NCBI GenBank assembly: GCA_002306345.1
Contig: DBRQ01000009.1
Span: 84,723-148,722, forward strand
Length of the DNA stretch: 64,000 nucleotides
Origin: Candidatus Pacebacteria bacterium UBA1364
GTDB taxonomy: Bacteria > Patescibacteriota > Microgenomatia > UBA1400 > PJMF01
Direction of reading: 5' to 3'
Below are positions 1 to 8,019 of the stretch, piece by piece. Position 1 is the stretch's first letter. Each line of letters begins with the position of its first letter. Below the pieces are notes generated by a model, which saw only the letters and a list, made by a program, of their open reading frames with translations, had not been told where the DNA came from and did no database searches. The translations under genes were made by a program, and so were the position numbers.

Positions 1-570
1 GGAGCGGATAAATTTGATTTGCGCTCCGAGGAAGAAAAAAAGCAAAATCTGTTAGCTTTTGCTTGGGTGGTGAATTTCCCTTTTTTCAAAAAAGTTGACC
101 AAAAAGATGTGGCCGAGGTACGTGATGGTAAAAGTGGTTGGACTTTTACTCATAATCCTTTTTCTAGTCCCACACCAGAATCTATGCAGGATCACCAAAA
201 TGGTACCAACCTTGACCAAATCATTACTGCTCAATATGATCTGGTTTGTAATGGCTATGAAGTTGGTGGCGGAAGCATTAGAGCTCACGATCCAGCAGTC
301 TTAAAGCAGACTTTTAAAATTATGGGTTATAGTGACGAAGAAATTCAAGCCAGTGTGGGGCACATGTTAGAGGCTTTTAAATTGGGTACGCCACCACATG
401 GGGGGATTGCTTTTGGTTTAGATCGCTTAGTGATGCTTTTATCTCATGAAACTTCTCTTAAGGAAACGATTGCCTTTCCTATGAGTTCCACTGGTCACAC
501 GGCGGTGATGGATGCACCTAGCGCAGCTTCAGCGGAGCAACTTAAAGAATTGGGTATTAGACTGGCTTAG
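1..570 (+). CDS. aspS: Aspartyl-tRNA synthetase, C-terminal part (5' truncated by window)
   Basis: Charges tRNA-Asp (or tRNA-Asp and tRNA-Asn if non-discriminating) with aspartate in the cytoplasm. The reading frame is open from base 1, so the N-terminal anticodon-binding domain lies outside the window and 189 residues are seen. The visible part is the end of the class II catalytic core. It holds the HNPFSSP segment that in bacterial AspRS follows the inserted GAD domain, the GYEVGGGSIR strand, and motif 3 (GGIAFGLDRLVMLL) with its ATP-binding Arg. The AFPM segment and a normal C-terminus follow. The stop lies 8 nt before the predicted -10 box of the next gene. Confidence 0.95.
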   Translation, partial: GADKFDLRSEEEKKQNLLAFAWVVNFPFFKKVDQKDVAEVRDGKSGWTFTHNPFSSPTPESMQDHQNGTNLDQIITAQYDLVCNGYEVGGGSIRAHDPAVLKQTFKIMGYSDEEIQASVGHMLEAFKLGTPPHGGIAFGLDRLVMLLSHETSLKETIAFPMSSTGHTAVMDAPSAASAEQLKELGIRLA

Positions 571-574
571 CTTT

Positions 575-583
575 TGCTACAAT
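575..583 (+). promoter_or_regulatory. Extended -10 promoter for dacA, leaderless spacing
   Basis: TGCTACAAT matches an extended -10 (TGn plus TACAAT). The hexamer ends 6 nt before the GTG at 590, so a start 7 nt downstream of the -10 would fall on the first base of the start codon. No Shine-Dalgarno is present. Confidence 0.6.
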
Positions 584-589
584 GAATTG

Positions 590-1489
590 GTGAGAAAAAC
601 TTTAGTTTTATTATTGGTGGTTTTGTTTGGTTCTTTGTTAGGATCAGTTTATGTGTGGTTTTTTTATCCACAAAAAACTGAACAAGAGTTTGTCGTTGAG
701 CTTTTTCCTTTAGAAAATATACCGGTTTTTAAAAGTAGTGCTTTAGCTTATGAAGACTTAATTTTAAGCGCTACAGCAGTTTATGCCCTCGATCTCTCTT
801 CTGAAACGGTGCTTTATGAAAAAAATAGCCAAACACCACTTTATCCAGCCTCAACCAGTAAAATGATGACTGCTTTAGTAGCTGTAGATTCATTCGCTTT
901 GGATCAAACTCTGCGAGCTAATCATGAAGCCACTGTATCTGGTAATAAGCTTGGAGTCAAAGAAGGACAGTTGCTGACAGTGCAAGACCTTTTGGCGGCC
1001 ATGTTGATCTTTTCAGCCAACGATAGCGCCTATGTTTTAGCTGATAATGATCAATTAGGTTTTAGCAATTTTATACAAAAGATGAACAATAAAGCTTTAG
1101 AACTTGGACTTTTACAAACTCATTTTGCTAATCCAGCTGGTTTAGATGAAGAGGAGCAAAAAACTACTGCGAGAGATTTAACCATTATTGCCAAAGAATT
1201 ACTGAAAAATGAACAACTGAAAAAATTGGTGGCGATGCCTTATCAAAGGATAGAAGGTTCAGATTGGAGCTATGATCTTTATAACAGCAATCAATTAATT
1301 GGCCAAATTCAAGGGGTAATGGGAGTGAAAACGGGTACTACAGAATTGGCAGGTGAAGTTTTAGTGGCTTTTTTAGAAAAAGATAATCATCAAATTTTAT
1401 TAACTTTAATGGGCAGTCAAGATCGCTATCAAGATGCCAGTCAATTAATTGCCTGGATATTTAATAATTACGAGTGGAAAACACTCTGA
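590..1489 (+). CDS. D-alanyl-D-alanine carboxypeptidase, peptidase family S11
   Basis: Serine D,D-carboxypeptidase that trims peptidoglycan stem peptides outside the membrane. The three penicillin-binding motifs are visible in order: SxxK (STSK, about residue 88), SxN (SAN, about 142) and KTG (about 247, in VKTGTTELAGEVLVAF). An N-terminal hydrophobic stretch (KTLVLLLVVLFGSLLG) serves as signal or anchor. At 299 residues it is the S11 domain without the C-terminal beta domain of E. coli DacA. I chose GTG 590 over an upstream ATG at 512 because the latter would put a charged extension before the signal sequence and overlap aspS by 59 nt, and because a -10 box sits 6 nt before the GTG. TTG 587 is an alternative. 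Confidence 0.9.
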   Translation: MRKTLVLLLVVLFGSLLGSVYVWFFYPQKTEQEFVVELFPLENIPVFKSSALAYEDLILSATAVYALDLSSETVLYEKNSQTPLYPASTSKMMTALVAVDSFALDQTLRANHEATVSGNKLGVKEGQLLTVQDLLAAMLIFSANDSAYVLADNDQLGFSNFIQKMNNKALELGLLQTHFANPAGLDEEEQKTTARDLTIIAKELLKNEQLKKLVAMPYQRIEGSDWSYDLYNSNQLIGQIQGVMGVKTGTTELAGEVLVAFLEKDNHQILLTLMGSQDRYQDASQLIAWIFNNYEWKTL

Positions 1490-1498
1490 AGAAACGAT

Positions 1499-1504
1499 TA
1501 GAAT
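1499..1504 (+). promoter_or_regulatory. -10 box, leaderless spacing
   Basis: TAGAAT ends exactly 6 nt before the ATG at 1511, in a 21-nt gap with no ribosome-binding site. It fits the leaderless pattern seen across the window. Confidence 0.5.
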
Positions 1505-1510
1505 AGACTT

Positions 1511-2596
1511 ATGTCTACCACCACTACAGAAAGTTCCGGGCCAAATCTTACTAGCGCTAATTATTTGGGCCGTTTGCTAGTTAAATATGGTTTAGTTTTT
1601 TTAGTTGCGCTGATGGTAGGAAGGATTTTATTTAATGCTTTTATGAATTACTGGAAGGCAACTCATCCAGAACCGCCTCCACCTCCCACCGTTGGTTTTG
1701 GTATTTTGCCCAATATTAAATTTCCTTCCCAGGATGAAACTGATAAGCCTCAATCTTATAGTTTGGAAATGGCTTATGGTATTAAAGAAATTACCGATCG
1801 AGCTAAGGTTTTTTTGGTTATCAAATCAGCTGCTAATTTATTGGCCGATGAACGTATTAAAGAAATTGCTGCCAATTATGGTTTTATTTTTTCTCCAGAG
1901 GTAATTTCTGATCAAACTTATCGTTTCACCAAAAATACTCCTTTGGATATGAGCTTGGAAATTAATTCGGTTGATTTTACTTTTTCACTACGAAGTAATT
2001 TTTTATCAAGGCCAGATTTATTAACCAGTAATGGCCAATTGCCAGAAGAATTTGAAGCTATTAAACAAGTAAAAAATTTTGTTTCATCAGCTGATTTACT
2101 AGGTTCGGACATGGCCTCTGCTTCTGGTAAGGTAACTTTTTTAAAATCAATTGGTGGAGAGTTAAAACCAGCCTATTCACTTTCTGAGGCTAATTTTTTG
2201 CAGGTTGATATCAATCGCAATCCAATTGATCAGCTTTATAAAATTTACACTAGTGAGGGAGAAAAGGGGGTTATCTCGGCCAAATTAACTTCGGCTTTTT
2301 CTTCTAACAATGCAATTGTAGAAATGGACTATTTTTATCGTCAAGTCGATTATTTAAATTTTGAAACTTACCCATTGCGTACCGCTAAGTCAGCTTGGAA
2401 CCTCGTTCAATCCGGAGATGCTTACGTTCTTAATGGTAAAGGTTTAAAAGAAGCAGTGGTGAGAGAAGTAGAACTAGCTTACTATGATAGTTTTGATGAG
2501 CAAAAATATTTACAACCAATTTATGTTTTTAAAGGTGATAATAATTTTATGGCCTTTGTTCCAGCAGTTAGTGCCAATTATTTAAGTAGAAATTAA
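1511..2596 (+). CDS. Membrane-anchored protein of unknown function
   Basis: I do not recognise the family. The 361-residue protein has a short polar N-terminus, one transmembrane helix at about residues 20-45 (YGLVFLVALMVGRILF), a proline run (PEPPPPPTVGFG) and then a long soluble domain predicted to lie outside the cell. The soluble part is rich in beta-forming segments and has no obvious catalytic motif and no cysteines. The proline linker looks like a spacer between the membrane and an extracellular domain. It sits between dacA and gltX in the same direction but has its own -10 box, so co-regulation is uncertain. Possibly a lineage-specific envelope protein. Confidence 0.75.
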   Translation: MSTTTTESSGPNLTSANYLGRLLVKYGLVFLVALMVGRILFNAFMNYWKATHPEPPPPPTVGFGILPNIKFPSQDETDKPQSYSLEMAYGIKEITDRAKVFLVIKSAANLLADERIKEIAANYGFIFSPEVISDQTYRFTKNTPLDMSLEINSVDFTFSLRSNFLSRPDLLTSNGQLPEEFEAIKQVKNFVSSADLLGSDMASASGKVTFLKSIGGELKPAYSLSEANFLQVDINRNPIDQLYKIYTSEGEKGVISAKLTSAFSSNNAIVEMDYFYRQVDYLNFETYPLRTAKSAWNLVQSGDAYVLNGKGLKEAVVREVELAYYDSFDEQKYLQPIYVFKGDNNFMAFVPAVSANYLSRN

Positions 2597-2598
2597 GA

Positions 2599-2607
2599 TG
2601 GTAAAAT
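2599..2607 (+). promoter_or_regulatory. Extended -10 promoter for gltX
   Basis: TGGTAAAAT fits the TGnTAnAAT consensus and ends 9 nt before the ATG at 2617, predicting a leader of only 2-3 nt. Confidence 0.5.
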
Positions 2608-2616
2608 ATCACTAAT

Positions 2617-4053
2617 ATGACTTGTGTTCGTACAAGAATGGCTCCTAGTCCGACTGGTGAAATGCATGTTGGTAGCATGGCAACTTTGCTTAAAAATTAT
2701 GCCTTTGCCAAAAAACATGGTGGCCAGTTTATTTTACGCATCGAAGACACCGATAAGGAAAGAGAAGTAGCTGGTGGGGTGGCAGCTATTCAAGAAATTA
2801 TTCACCGCTATGGTTTGGATTGGGACGAGGGTCCTGATAAAGATGGTAGCTTTGGGCCTTATATTCAATCGGAAAGATTGGCTATTTATAAACAAGCCGC
2901 TTTAGATTTAGTTGCCAATGGGAAAGCTTATTACTGTTTTTGCTCAAAAGAGCGTCTATCTGACGTCAAAAAACAGCAGCTGGCTGATAAAAAACCGCCT
3001 CACTATGATCGCCATTGTCGAAATATTCCTTTGAAGGAGGCACAAAAAAGAGTGGCTGAAGGAGAAAGCTATGTTATTCGTTTGAAAGTGCCGGAAAATC
3101 AAACAATTACTTTTACTGATCTTATCAGAGGACAAATTACCTTTAATTCTAATTTGATAGATGATCAGATTTTGTTAAAGTCTGATGGTTATCCTACTTA
3201 TCACCTAGCGGTGGTAGTTGATGATCATTTAATGAAAATTACTCACGTTATGCGTGGTGAAGAATGGATCAGTTCCACTCCCAAGCATATTTTACTGTAT
3301 CAAGCTTTTGCTTGGGATATACCAATTTTTGCTCATATACCAGTCTTTTTAAATCCAGATGGCAAGGGTAAAATGAGTAAAAGAAAAGGGATGGTTTCGG
3401 CAGCTTCCTTTTTGGACAGAGGTTATTTACCAGAAGCGATGCTGAATTTTTTCATGATTTTGGGTTGGGCAAAGAAAGACCAACAAGAAGTGATCAGCCT
3501 TGAAGAATATATTCGGGAGTTTGAGCCTAGTGATTTAAGTAGTAACAGCGTAGCTTTTGATATTCAAAAATTAAATTGGCTCAACGGAGTTTACATTCGC
3601 AAGCTTAGCATCGAGCAATTAAAAACTCATATTTTACCGTTTGTATCAGCAAATTTTCCACTAGAAAAACTTGAGGAGGTTTTACCTTTGATTCAAGAAC
3701 GGTTGGTGACATTGGCAGATTTTGACCAATTAACCAAATTTTTCTATACAACACCTAATTATGAGCCCACTTCGTTGTTGCAAAAAAACGTATCTAAGGA
3801 ATTAGTAATTGAAGAATTAAAGGCAACTATAGATTCAATTCAATCACTTACAATTTGGTCTTTGCCACACTTGGAAAAGGCGATTAGAAATTTGCAGGAG
3901 AAAAATGATTGGCACAAAGGTCAATTTTTTATGATGCTCCGCATTGCTGCCACTGGTGAAAAAGCCACCCCGCCACTATTTGCTACAATGATAGTTTTGG
4001 GTCAGGACTTATTGATCACTCGTCTGCAAGAAGCTTTAAATAAATTGGTTTAA
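2617..4053 (+). CDS. gltX: Glutamyl-tRNA synthetase
   Basis: Class I synthetase that charges tRNA-Glu, and often also tRNA-Gln in bacteria lacking GlnRS. The HIGH box appears as HVGS within APSPTGEMHVGS near residue 18, and the KMSKS loop as KMSKRKG near residue 252. A CFC...HC cluster at about residues 108-136 resembles the zinc-binding insertion of some bacterial GluRS. The length, 478 residues, is normal for the family. The sequence has the bacterial-type alpha-helical anticodon-binding C-terminus in place of a GlnRS beta-barrel. A tRNA-Glu gene occurs further on in the window. Confidence 0.95.
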   Translation: MTCVRTRMAPSPTGEMHVGSMATLLKNYAFAKKHGGQFILRIEDTDKEREVAGGVAAIQEIIHRYGLDWDEGPDKDGSFGPYIQSERLAIYKQAALDLVANGKAYYCFCSKERLSDVKKQQLADKKPPHYDRHCRNIPLKEAQKRVAEGESYVIRLKVPENQTITFTDLIRGQITFNSNLIDDQILLKSDGYPTYHLAVVVDDHLMKITHVMRGEEWISSTPKHILLYQAFAWDIPIFAHIPVFLNPDGKGKMSKRKGMVSAASFLDRGYLPEAMLNFFMILGWAKKDQQEVISLEEYIREFEPSDLSSNSVAFDIQKLNWLNGVYIRKLSIEQLKTHILPFVSANFPLEKLEEVLPLIQERLVTLADFDQLTKFFYTTPNYEPTSLLQKNVSKELVIEELKATIDSIQSLTIWSLPHLEKAIRNLQEKNDWHKGQFFMMLRIAATGEKATPPLFATMIVLGQDLLITRLQEALNKLV

Positions 4054-4058
4054 AAATT

Positions 4059-4874
4059 ATGACTGCCCAGAGCAAATCACAACAAATTCTCGCTAGTTTA
4101 GCTATGGCTGGACAAGTTGCCATGACTACTCCGGTGCCTTCTACAAACCAAAATCAGTCAGTTGTAGATGAAAAAACTAAGGCAGTAGCGCTGGACATCT
4201 CGCAACAAGAACATCAAGAGATCATTGCTAAACTGAGTGCTTACGTTAATTCTCCGGCTGGTCATTTAGAAAAAGAAACTGAGCTTTATCTTGAGCAACA
4301 ATTATCAGAAATTTTAGGATTTAAAGTACGCGCAGAATTAGACGGCAAAAGACTTAATCATAGTATTGGCACTATGGGTGCGGAACAACATTTATTGCGT
4401 TTTCCCGGGGATGAATTGCAAGCACATGATGCTTATCTTGAAGCGGGGATCGCGCCTCATCGAGGAGCTTTTGGCTGGTTTACGCAAAATGGTCAATTAA
4501 CTAAAGAATCAATTTTAAGAGAAAAGTATTATTTTGCAGTGCAATTAATGTATTTACCAGGATGGGGTCAAGACTATCAAGAACTAAAACCTTGGTACAA
4601 ATTTCGCAAAATGATTGTTATTAATCCTGCCGAACAAGTTGCAGTGGTGGGCGTGGTGGCTGACGCCGGCCCCAGCATGTGGGTGAAAAAACAATTTGGT
4701 GGTTCCCCAGAAGTGATTCGCGAGGGTAGAATTTGGAGTCCTAATAGTAAAGGAAAAGTAATGATTTTGTTTATTGACGACGAAGAAGATCAAGTACCGC
4801 TGGGTCCAATTTCGCTAGATTTCAAAACAATCCTGGCTCGTAGCCAAAACAATCAAAATAAAGATAATTCTTAA
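4059..4874 (+). CDS. Conserved protein with possible C-terminal double-psi beta-barrel-like domain
   Basis: Not recognised with confidence. The protein has 271 residues, no signal peptide and no membrane helix. It opens with a polar, Gln/Ser/Thr-rich 60-residue region, then has a helical part and a C-terminal half beginning around residue 170. The stretch VVGVVADAGPSMW followed by FGGSPEVIREGRIW resembles the GPA...DLSP pattern of double-psi beta-barrel (RlpA/3D-type) domains, which is a weak similarity by eye. The start lies 6 nt after gltX, so the two are probably co-transcribed, and ybeY follows. Confidence 0.6.
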   Translation: MTAQSKSQQILASLAMAGQVAMTTPVPSTNQNQSVVDEKTKAVALDISQQEHQEIIAKLSAYVNSPAGHLEKETELYLEQQLSEILGFKVRAELDGKRLNHSIGTMGAEQHLLRFPGDELQAHDAYLEAGIAPHRGAFGWFTQNGQLTKESILREKYYFAVQLMYLPGWGQDYQELKPWYKFRKMIVINPAEQVAVVGVVADAGPSMWVKKQFGGSPEVIREGRIWSPNSKGKVMILFIDDEEDQVPLGPISLDFKTILARSQNNQNKDNS

Positions 4875-4877
4875 ACT
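4872..4877 (+). promoter_or_regulatory. -10 box for ybeY, leaderless spacing
   Basis: TAAACT overlaps the upstream stop codon and ends exactly 6 nt before the ATG at 4884. The same hexamer and spacing recur before dnaX and before the gene at 9735. Confidence 0.45.
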
Positions 4878-4883
4878 AACCAT

Positions 4884-5279
4884 ATGATTAAAGTAAATTT
4901 GTTTGTAGGATCTCGCTATTTAGTCAATCGACGTCAAATTAAAGAAACTGTTCAACGTGTTTTAAATGAACACAATGTCGATAATGTCCAAGTTGATATT
5001 TCAATTGTTGGCGTGAGAAAGATTACTACTCTTAATGAAAAGTTTTTGCAGCATTCCGGGCCAACTGATGTTTTATCTTTTCCACAACAGGAACGAGGAC
5101 AAGGGCAAGATATTCCTTTGCCAGAAAAAGAATTAACTCATTTGGGGGATGTGGTTATTAGTTTTCCTGAAGCAGTAAAAACTGCCAAAAGATTTGGCAA
5201 AATGGTTGATCAGCAAATTTGTTTTTATTTAGAGCATGCTCTTTTGCATTTGCTTGGCTATCATCATGACGATCACTAA
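4884..5279 (+). CDS. ybeY: Endoribonuclease YbeY, rRNA maturation factor
   Basis: Metal-dependent single-strand endoribonuclease used in 16S rRNA 3'-end maturation and ribosome quality control. The signature HxxxHxxxGYxH is present at the C-terminus as HALLHLLGYHHDDH, giving the three metal-binding histidines. The upstream GPTDVLSFP segment is also typical. The protein has 131 residues and ends immediately after the metal site, so it lacks the short C-terminal tail of E. coli YbeY. The start carries a leaderless-type -10 box. Confidence 0.9.
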   Translation: MIKVNLFVGSRYLVNRRQIKETVQRVLNEHNVDNVQVDISIVGVRKITTLNEKFLQHSGPTDVLSFPQQERGQGQDIPLPEKELTHLGDVVISFPEAVKTAKRFGKMVDQQICFYLEHALLHLLGYHHDDH

Positions 5280-5404
5280 AAGATCACTGAAAGAATAAAT
5301 TCAGAAATGGCTTTTCATCCCTGCCTCATAATTTACTGTCAAGGCAGTGATATGATTAGTTAAATTGCGGGTGATGAACAAAAAATCAATTTCAACATAA
5401 AATG

Positions 5405-5413
5405 TGCTAAACT
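5405..5413 (+). promoter_or_regulatory. Extended -10 promoter for dnaX, leaderless spacing
   Basis: TGCTAAACT ends exactly 6 nt before the ATG at 5420. The 140-nt gap behind ybeY (5280-5419) holds nothing else I can identify. Confidence 0.55.
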
Positions 5414-5419
5414 CTAGCT

Positions 5420-6973
5420 ATGGCTTGGTATCGTCTTTATCGTCCTAAAAAAGTTCAAGATTTAAGCATTGAACCGGTGCGGCAAGCACTACAAAAAATG
5501 ATGGCTGATGGCAAAATTCCGCAGTCTTTGTTATTTGCTGGACCAAAAGGCACTGGTAAAACTTCAGCTTCCCGTATTTTAGGAGCGATGCTGAATGATC
5601 CAGCCAACGCTGCTTTAGTAGATTATCTTTTTTTCAAAAAAAAAGCGCCAACTAGGTTATCTTTTGTAGAACCAGACGAAAAAAGTGATTTTGCCAAGAG
5701 AGTTTATGAAGGTCATTCTTTTGTGGTACAGGAATTAGATGCTGCTTCCAATCGACGCATTGATGATATTCGTTTACTTAAGGAAAGAATCAATTTACCT
5801 CCTTCTGAAGGCAAAATGATGGTTTATATCTTAGACGAAGTACACATGTTGACCAATGAAGCTTTTAACGCTTTATTGAAAATTTTGGAAGAACCACCTT
5901 CTCATGTGGTTTTTATTTTGGCCACCACCGAATTACATAAATTACCTGCGACGATTATTTCTCGTTGCAGCGTGATTAATTTTAGGAAAGCCACTGATGA
6001 AGAACTTAAAGAAGCTCTTAAAAAGGTGTTAGAGGCAGAAAAAATTAAATTTAAAGAAACTGATCTAGAAAAAATTGTTTTGCGAGCTGATGGCAGTTTT
6101 CGCGATGGGATAAAAATTTTGGAGATGGCCTGCAAAAATAAACAACTGGATTTAATCAGTATCAAAGATCTTTTAGCCACTGACAATGAAAGTTACATTA
6201 AAAACCTACTGACAGCAGTCATGCATAAGCAAGATCAAACTTTAATTAAAATTTTTGAAGAACTAAGAAATGAAAATTGTAATCAAAAGGATTTTTATAA
6301 AGATCTTTTTGAATTTTTACATAAAGATTTACTAGTCAATTTGGCAATAATCAATGGGACAGCTCATTATTCTCGCGCAATTGACCAATTTTTTCTTAAA
6401 GAGCTTGTGGCCAGTGACTTAAATCAAGAAACGCCCATTTCTTTTTTGGTTCTAGAATTAAAATTTTTAGACATCATTGAACGATCGAAAAAAAACTCGG
6501 CTACTTCTTTGCCGCCAAAAGACCAGGCCGATGCAGTAGATAGCAAAAAAAAAATTCAAAAAAGTGAAATGACTGCCGATTTAAGTACTGCGGATGATGT
6601 TGTGAATGCTTCATCTGATTTAATTACTCCACCAAGTTTGCCTAATATTCCAGATATTAAGGATTTATGGCAAAGCTTAATCAAAACTTTTGAACACAAT
6701 AATTTTGCCCTTCTCACCTTACTTAAATCTTGCAAATTAGATAGTTTAGATAATGGGATAGCCAAAGTTTTGGTTTATTATTCTTTCCACAAAGAACAGC
6801 TTGAACAGAATAAAAACAAAGAACTTTTAAATCAGGCTGCTAAAGAAATTTTTGGCGTAGATTTACAGTTCACTTTTGTTTTGCAAAATAAGTCAGTTTT
6901 GGCAGAGAGTGTAGATGAGAGCGAAACTAGGAGAGCAAATTTAATCCTTGCAGCTGAGGATTCGCTGTTATAA
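5420..6973 (+). CDS. dnaX: DNA polymerase III subunit gamma/tau, lacking the zinc module
   Basis: AAA+ ATPase of the clamp loader, which opens the sliding clamp onto primed DNA. Walker A is GPKGTGKTS (Lys47), Walker B is VYILDEVHML, and the sensor region ATTELHKLPATIISRC is clear; LEEPPSHVVFILATTE is diagnostic of DnaX. The four-cysteine zinc module normally found between Walker A and the DAASxxxxDDIR segment is absent: this stretch (about residues 55-105) contains no cysteine. The C-terminal third, after about residue 360, is diverged and carries a charged low-complexity linker. It may supply the polymerase- and helicase-binding functions of tau. No frameshift signal for a separate gamma form was seen. 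Confidence 0.93.
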   Translation: MAWYRLYRPKKVQDLSIEPVRQALQKMMADGKIPQSLLFAGPKGTGKTSASRILGAMLNDPANAALVDYLFFKKKAPTRLSFVEPDEKSDFAKRVYEGHSFVVQELDAASNRRIDDIRLLKERINLPPSEGKMMVYILDEVHMLTNEAFNALLKILEEPPSHVVFILATTELHKLPATIISRCSVINFRKATDEELKEALKKVLEAEKIKFKETDLEKIVLRADGSFRDGIKILEMACKNKQLDLISIKDLLATDNESYIKNLLTAVMHKQDQTLIKIFEELRNENCNQKDFYKDLFEFLHKDLLVNLAIINGTAHYSRAIDQFFLKELVASDLNQETPISFLVLELKFLDIIERSKKNSATSLPPKDQADAVDSKKKIQKSEMTADLSTADDVVNASSDLITPPSLPNIPDIKDLWQSLIKTFEHNNFALLTLLKSCKLDSLDNGIAKVLVYYSFHKEQLEQNKNKELLNQAAKEIFGVDLQFTFVLQNKSVLAESVDESETRRANLILAAEDSLL

Positions 6974-6974
6974 T
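6966..6974 (+). promoter_or_regulatory. Consensus extended -10 promoter at the 3' end of dnaX
   Basis: TGTTATAAT is a perfect extended -10 and overlaps the last codons and stop of dnaX. A start near 6981 gives a leader of about 115 nt before ebfC, unlike the leaderless pattern elsewhere. Confidence 0.6.
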
Positions 6975-7030
6975 GTCTTTTTACAAGTTAATAATTTAAA
7001 GAAAGGAGCAAATAATTTTTATGCAGCTTT

Positions 7031-7064
7031 GATGATTCGAAAAGATGTGTCTGTTTGAGTCATC
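7031..7064 (+). promoter_or_regulatory. Stem-loop in the ebfC leader
   Basis: GATGATTCGAA at 7031-7041 pairs with TTTGAGTCATC at 7054-7064 to give an 11-bp stem (two G-U pairs) with a 12-nt loop. No U-run follows, so it is not a terminator. A GAAAGGAG ribosome-binding-like site at 7001-7008 lies upstream, followed by the tiny frame ATG CAG CTT TGA at 7021. ebfC itself has no Shine-Dalgarno. Confidence 0.45.
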
Positions 7065-7095
7065 TTAAGTAAGTAAAAATCATTCGCGAAATAAT

Positions 7096-7374
7096 ATGGC
7101 AGGTTTTATCAATCAAATTGGGGATTTAAACAAATTAAAAAATCAAGCTAAACAAATGCAAAAAGAATTAGCGGCAGAAGAGATTATCGTTGAACGTGGT
7201 GATATCATTGTCAAGATCACTGGCGGTCAAGAAATCAAAGATATTTCTGTACAAAATATTCACAGTGATGAATTAGTTAAAGCTCTTAATGAAGCAATTA
7301 AAAAATCTCAAGAAGTAGCTGCCAAAAAATTGCAAAGTATGACTGGTGGTTTAGGTGCGCTGATGGGCAAATAA
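7096..7374 (+). CDS. ebfC: YbaB/EbfC family nucleoid-associated protein
   Basis: Small dimeric DNA-binding protein of the nucleoid. The 92-residue length, the early LKNQAKQMQKEL helix, the VKITGGQEIKDISV strand pair and the Gly/Met-rich tail (MTGGLGALMGK) are typical of the family. It follows dnaX, the common dnaX-ybaB order of bacteria, but recR is not next here. The start has no visible ribosome-binding site and is preceded by a roughly 115-nt leader with a strong hairpin. Confidence 0.9.
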   Translation: MAGFINQIGDLNKLKNQAKQMQKELAAEEIIVERGDIIVKITGGQEIKDISVQNIHSDELVKALNEAIKKSQEVAAKKLQSMTGGLGALMGK

Positions 7375-7383
7375 CTATTTTCC

Positions 7384-8019
7384 ATGAACGTTTTTATTGC
7401 CAGCACCAATCAGGGTAAAATTAAAGAAATTAAGGCTATTCTTGGCGATCATTCACTGAATTTATTAAGCATTTTAGATGCTGAAAAACTAAAAAAATTA
7501 AATATCGTCATCAAGCAAGATTTTGAAGTAATTGAGAGTGGTCAAACTTTTCAGGACAATGCTCTGCTAAAAGCCAAAGCTTACGCCGAACTAACTCAAT
7601 TACCAACCATTGCCGATGATTCTGGCTTAGAAGTGCAAGCTCTTGGCGGTTTTCCAGCTGTAAATTCTAACCGTTGGTTTAAGGGGAGTGCATCTGAGCG
7701 TAATTTAGCATTACTAAATTTACTTAAAGATACAAATAACCGTCAGGCTAGGTTTTACAGTGTCATTTGTTTTTTTGATCCCCAAAAAAACTTAGTTAAA
7801 TTTTTTGATGGAGAAGTACAAGGCACAATCGCCACTAGACCAAGAGGAAGCAAAAACAGGGGTTTTGGTTATGATCCAATTTTTATTCCCCAAGGTTATG
7901 AGCAAACTTTTGCCCAACTGGGGATAAAACTAAAAAATAACATCTCTCATCGTCGCAAAGCTTTAATTAAGCTAAGCCGATACCTTCTTCCAAATAAACA
8001 TCTTGAACAGCTTGAATAA
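7384..8019 (+). CDS. rdgB: dITP/XTP pyrophosphatase (RdgB/HAM1 family)
   Basis: Hydrolyses non-canonical purine nucleoside triphosphates such as dITP and XTP to monophosphates, keeping them out of DNA and RNA. Family marks are STNQGKIKEI at the N-terminus, the catalytic segment TIADDSGLEVQALGGFPAVNSNRW, GFGYDPIFIP and ISHRRKAL. The protein has 211 residues, with slight insertions near residue 40 compared with E. coli RdgB. It starts 9 nt after ebfC. Its last 53 nt overlap the end of the oppositely oriented aldolase gene. Confidence 0.93.
   Translation: MNVFIASTNQGKIKEIKAILGDHSLNLLSILDAEKLKKLNIVIKQDFEVIESGQTFQDNALLKAKAYAELTQLPTIADDSGLEVQALGGFPAVNSNRWFKGSASERNLALLNLLKDTNNRQARFYSVICFFDPQKNLVKFFDGEVQGTIATRPRGSKNRGFGYDPIFIPQGYEQTFAQLGIKLKNNISHRRKALIKLSRYLLPNKHLEQLE

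Noticed and set aside
512..589. Longer start for the D,D-carboxypeptidase at ATG 512
   Set aside because: It overlaps aspS by 59 nt and places polar residues before the signal sequence, while GTG 590 has a -10 box at the usual leaderless distance.
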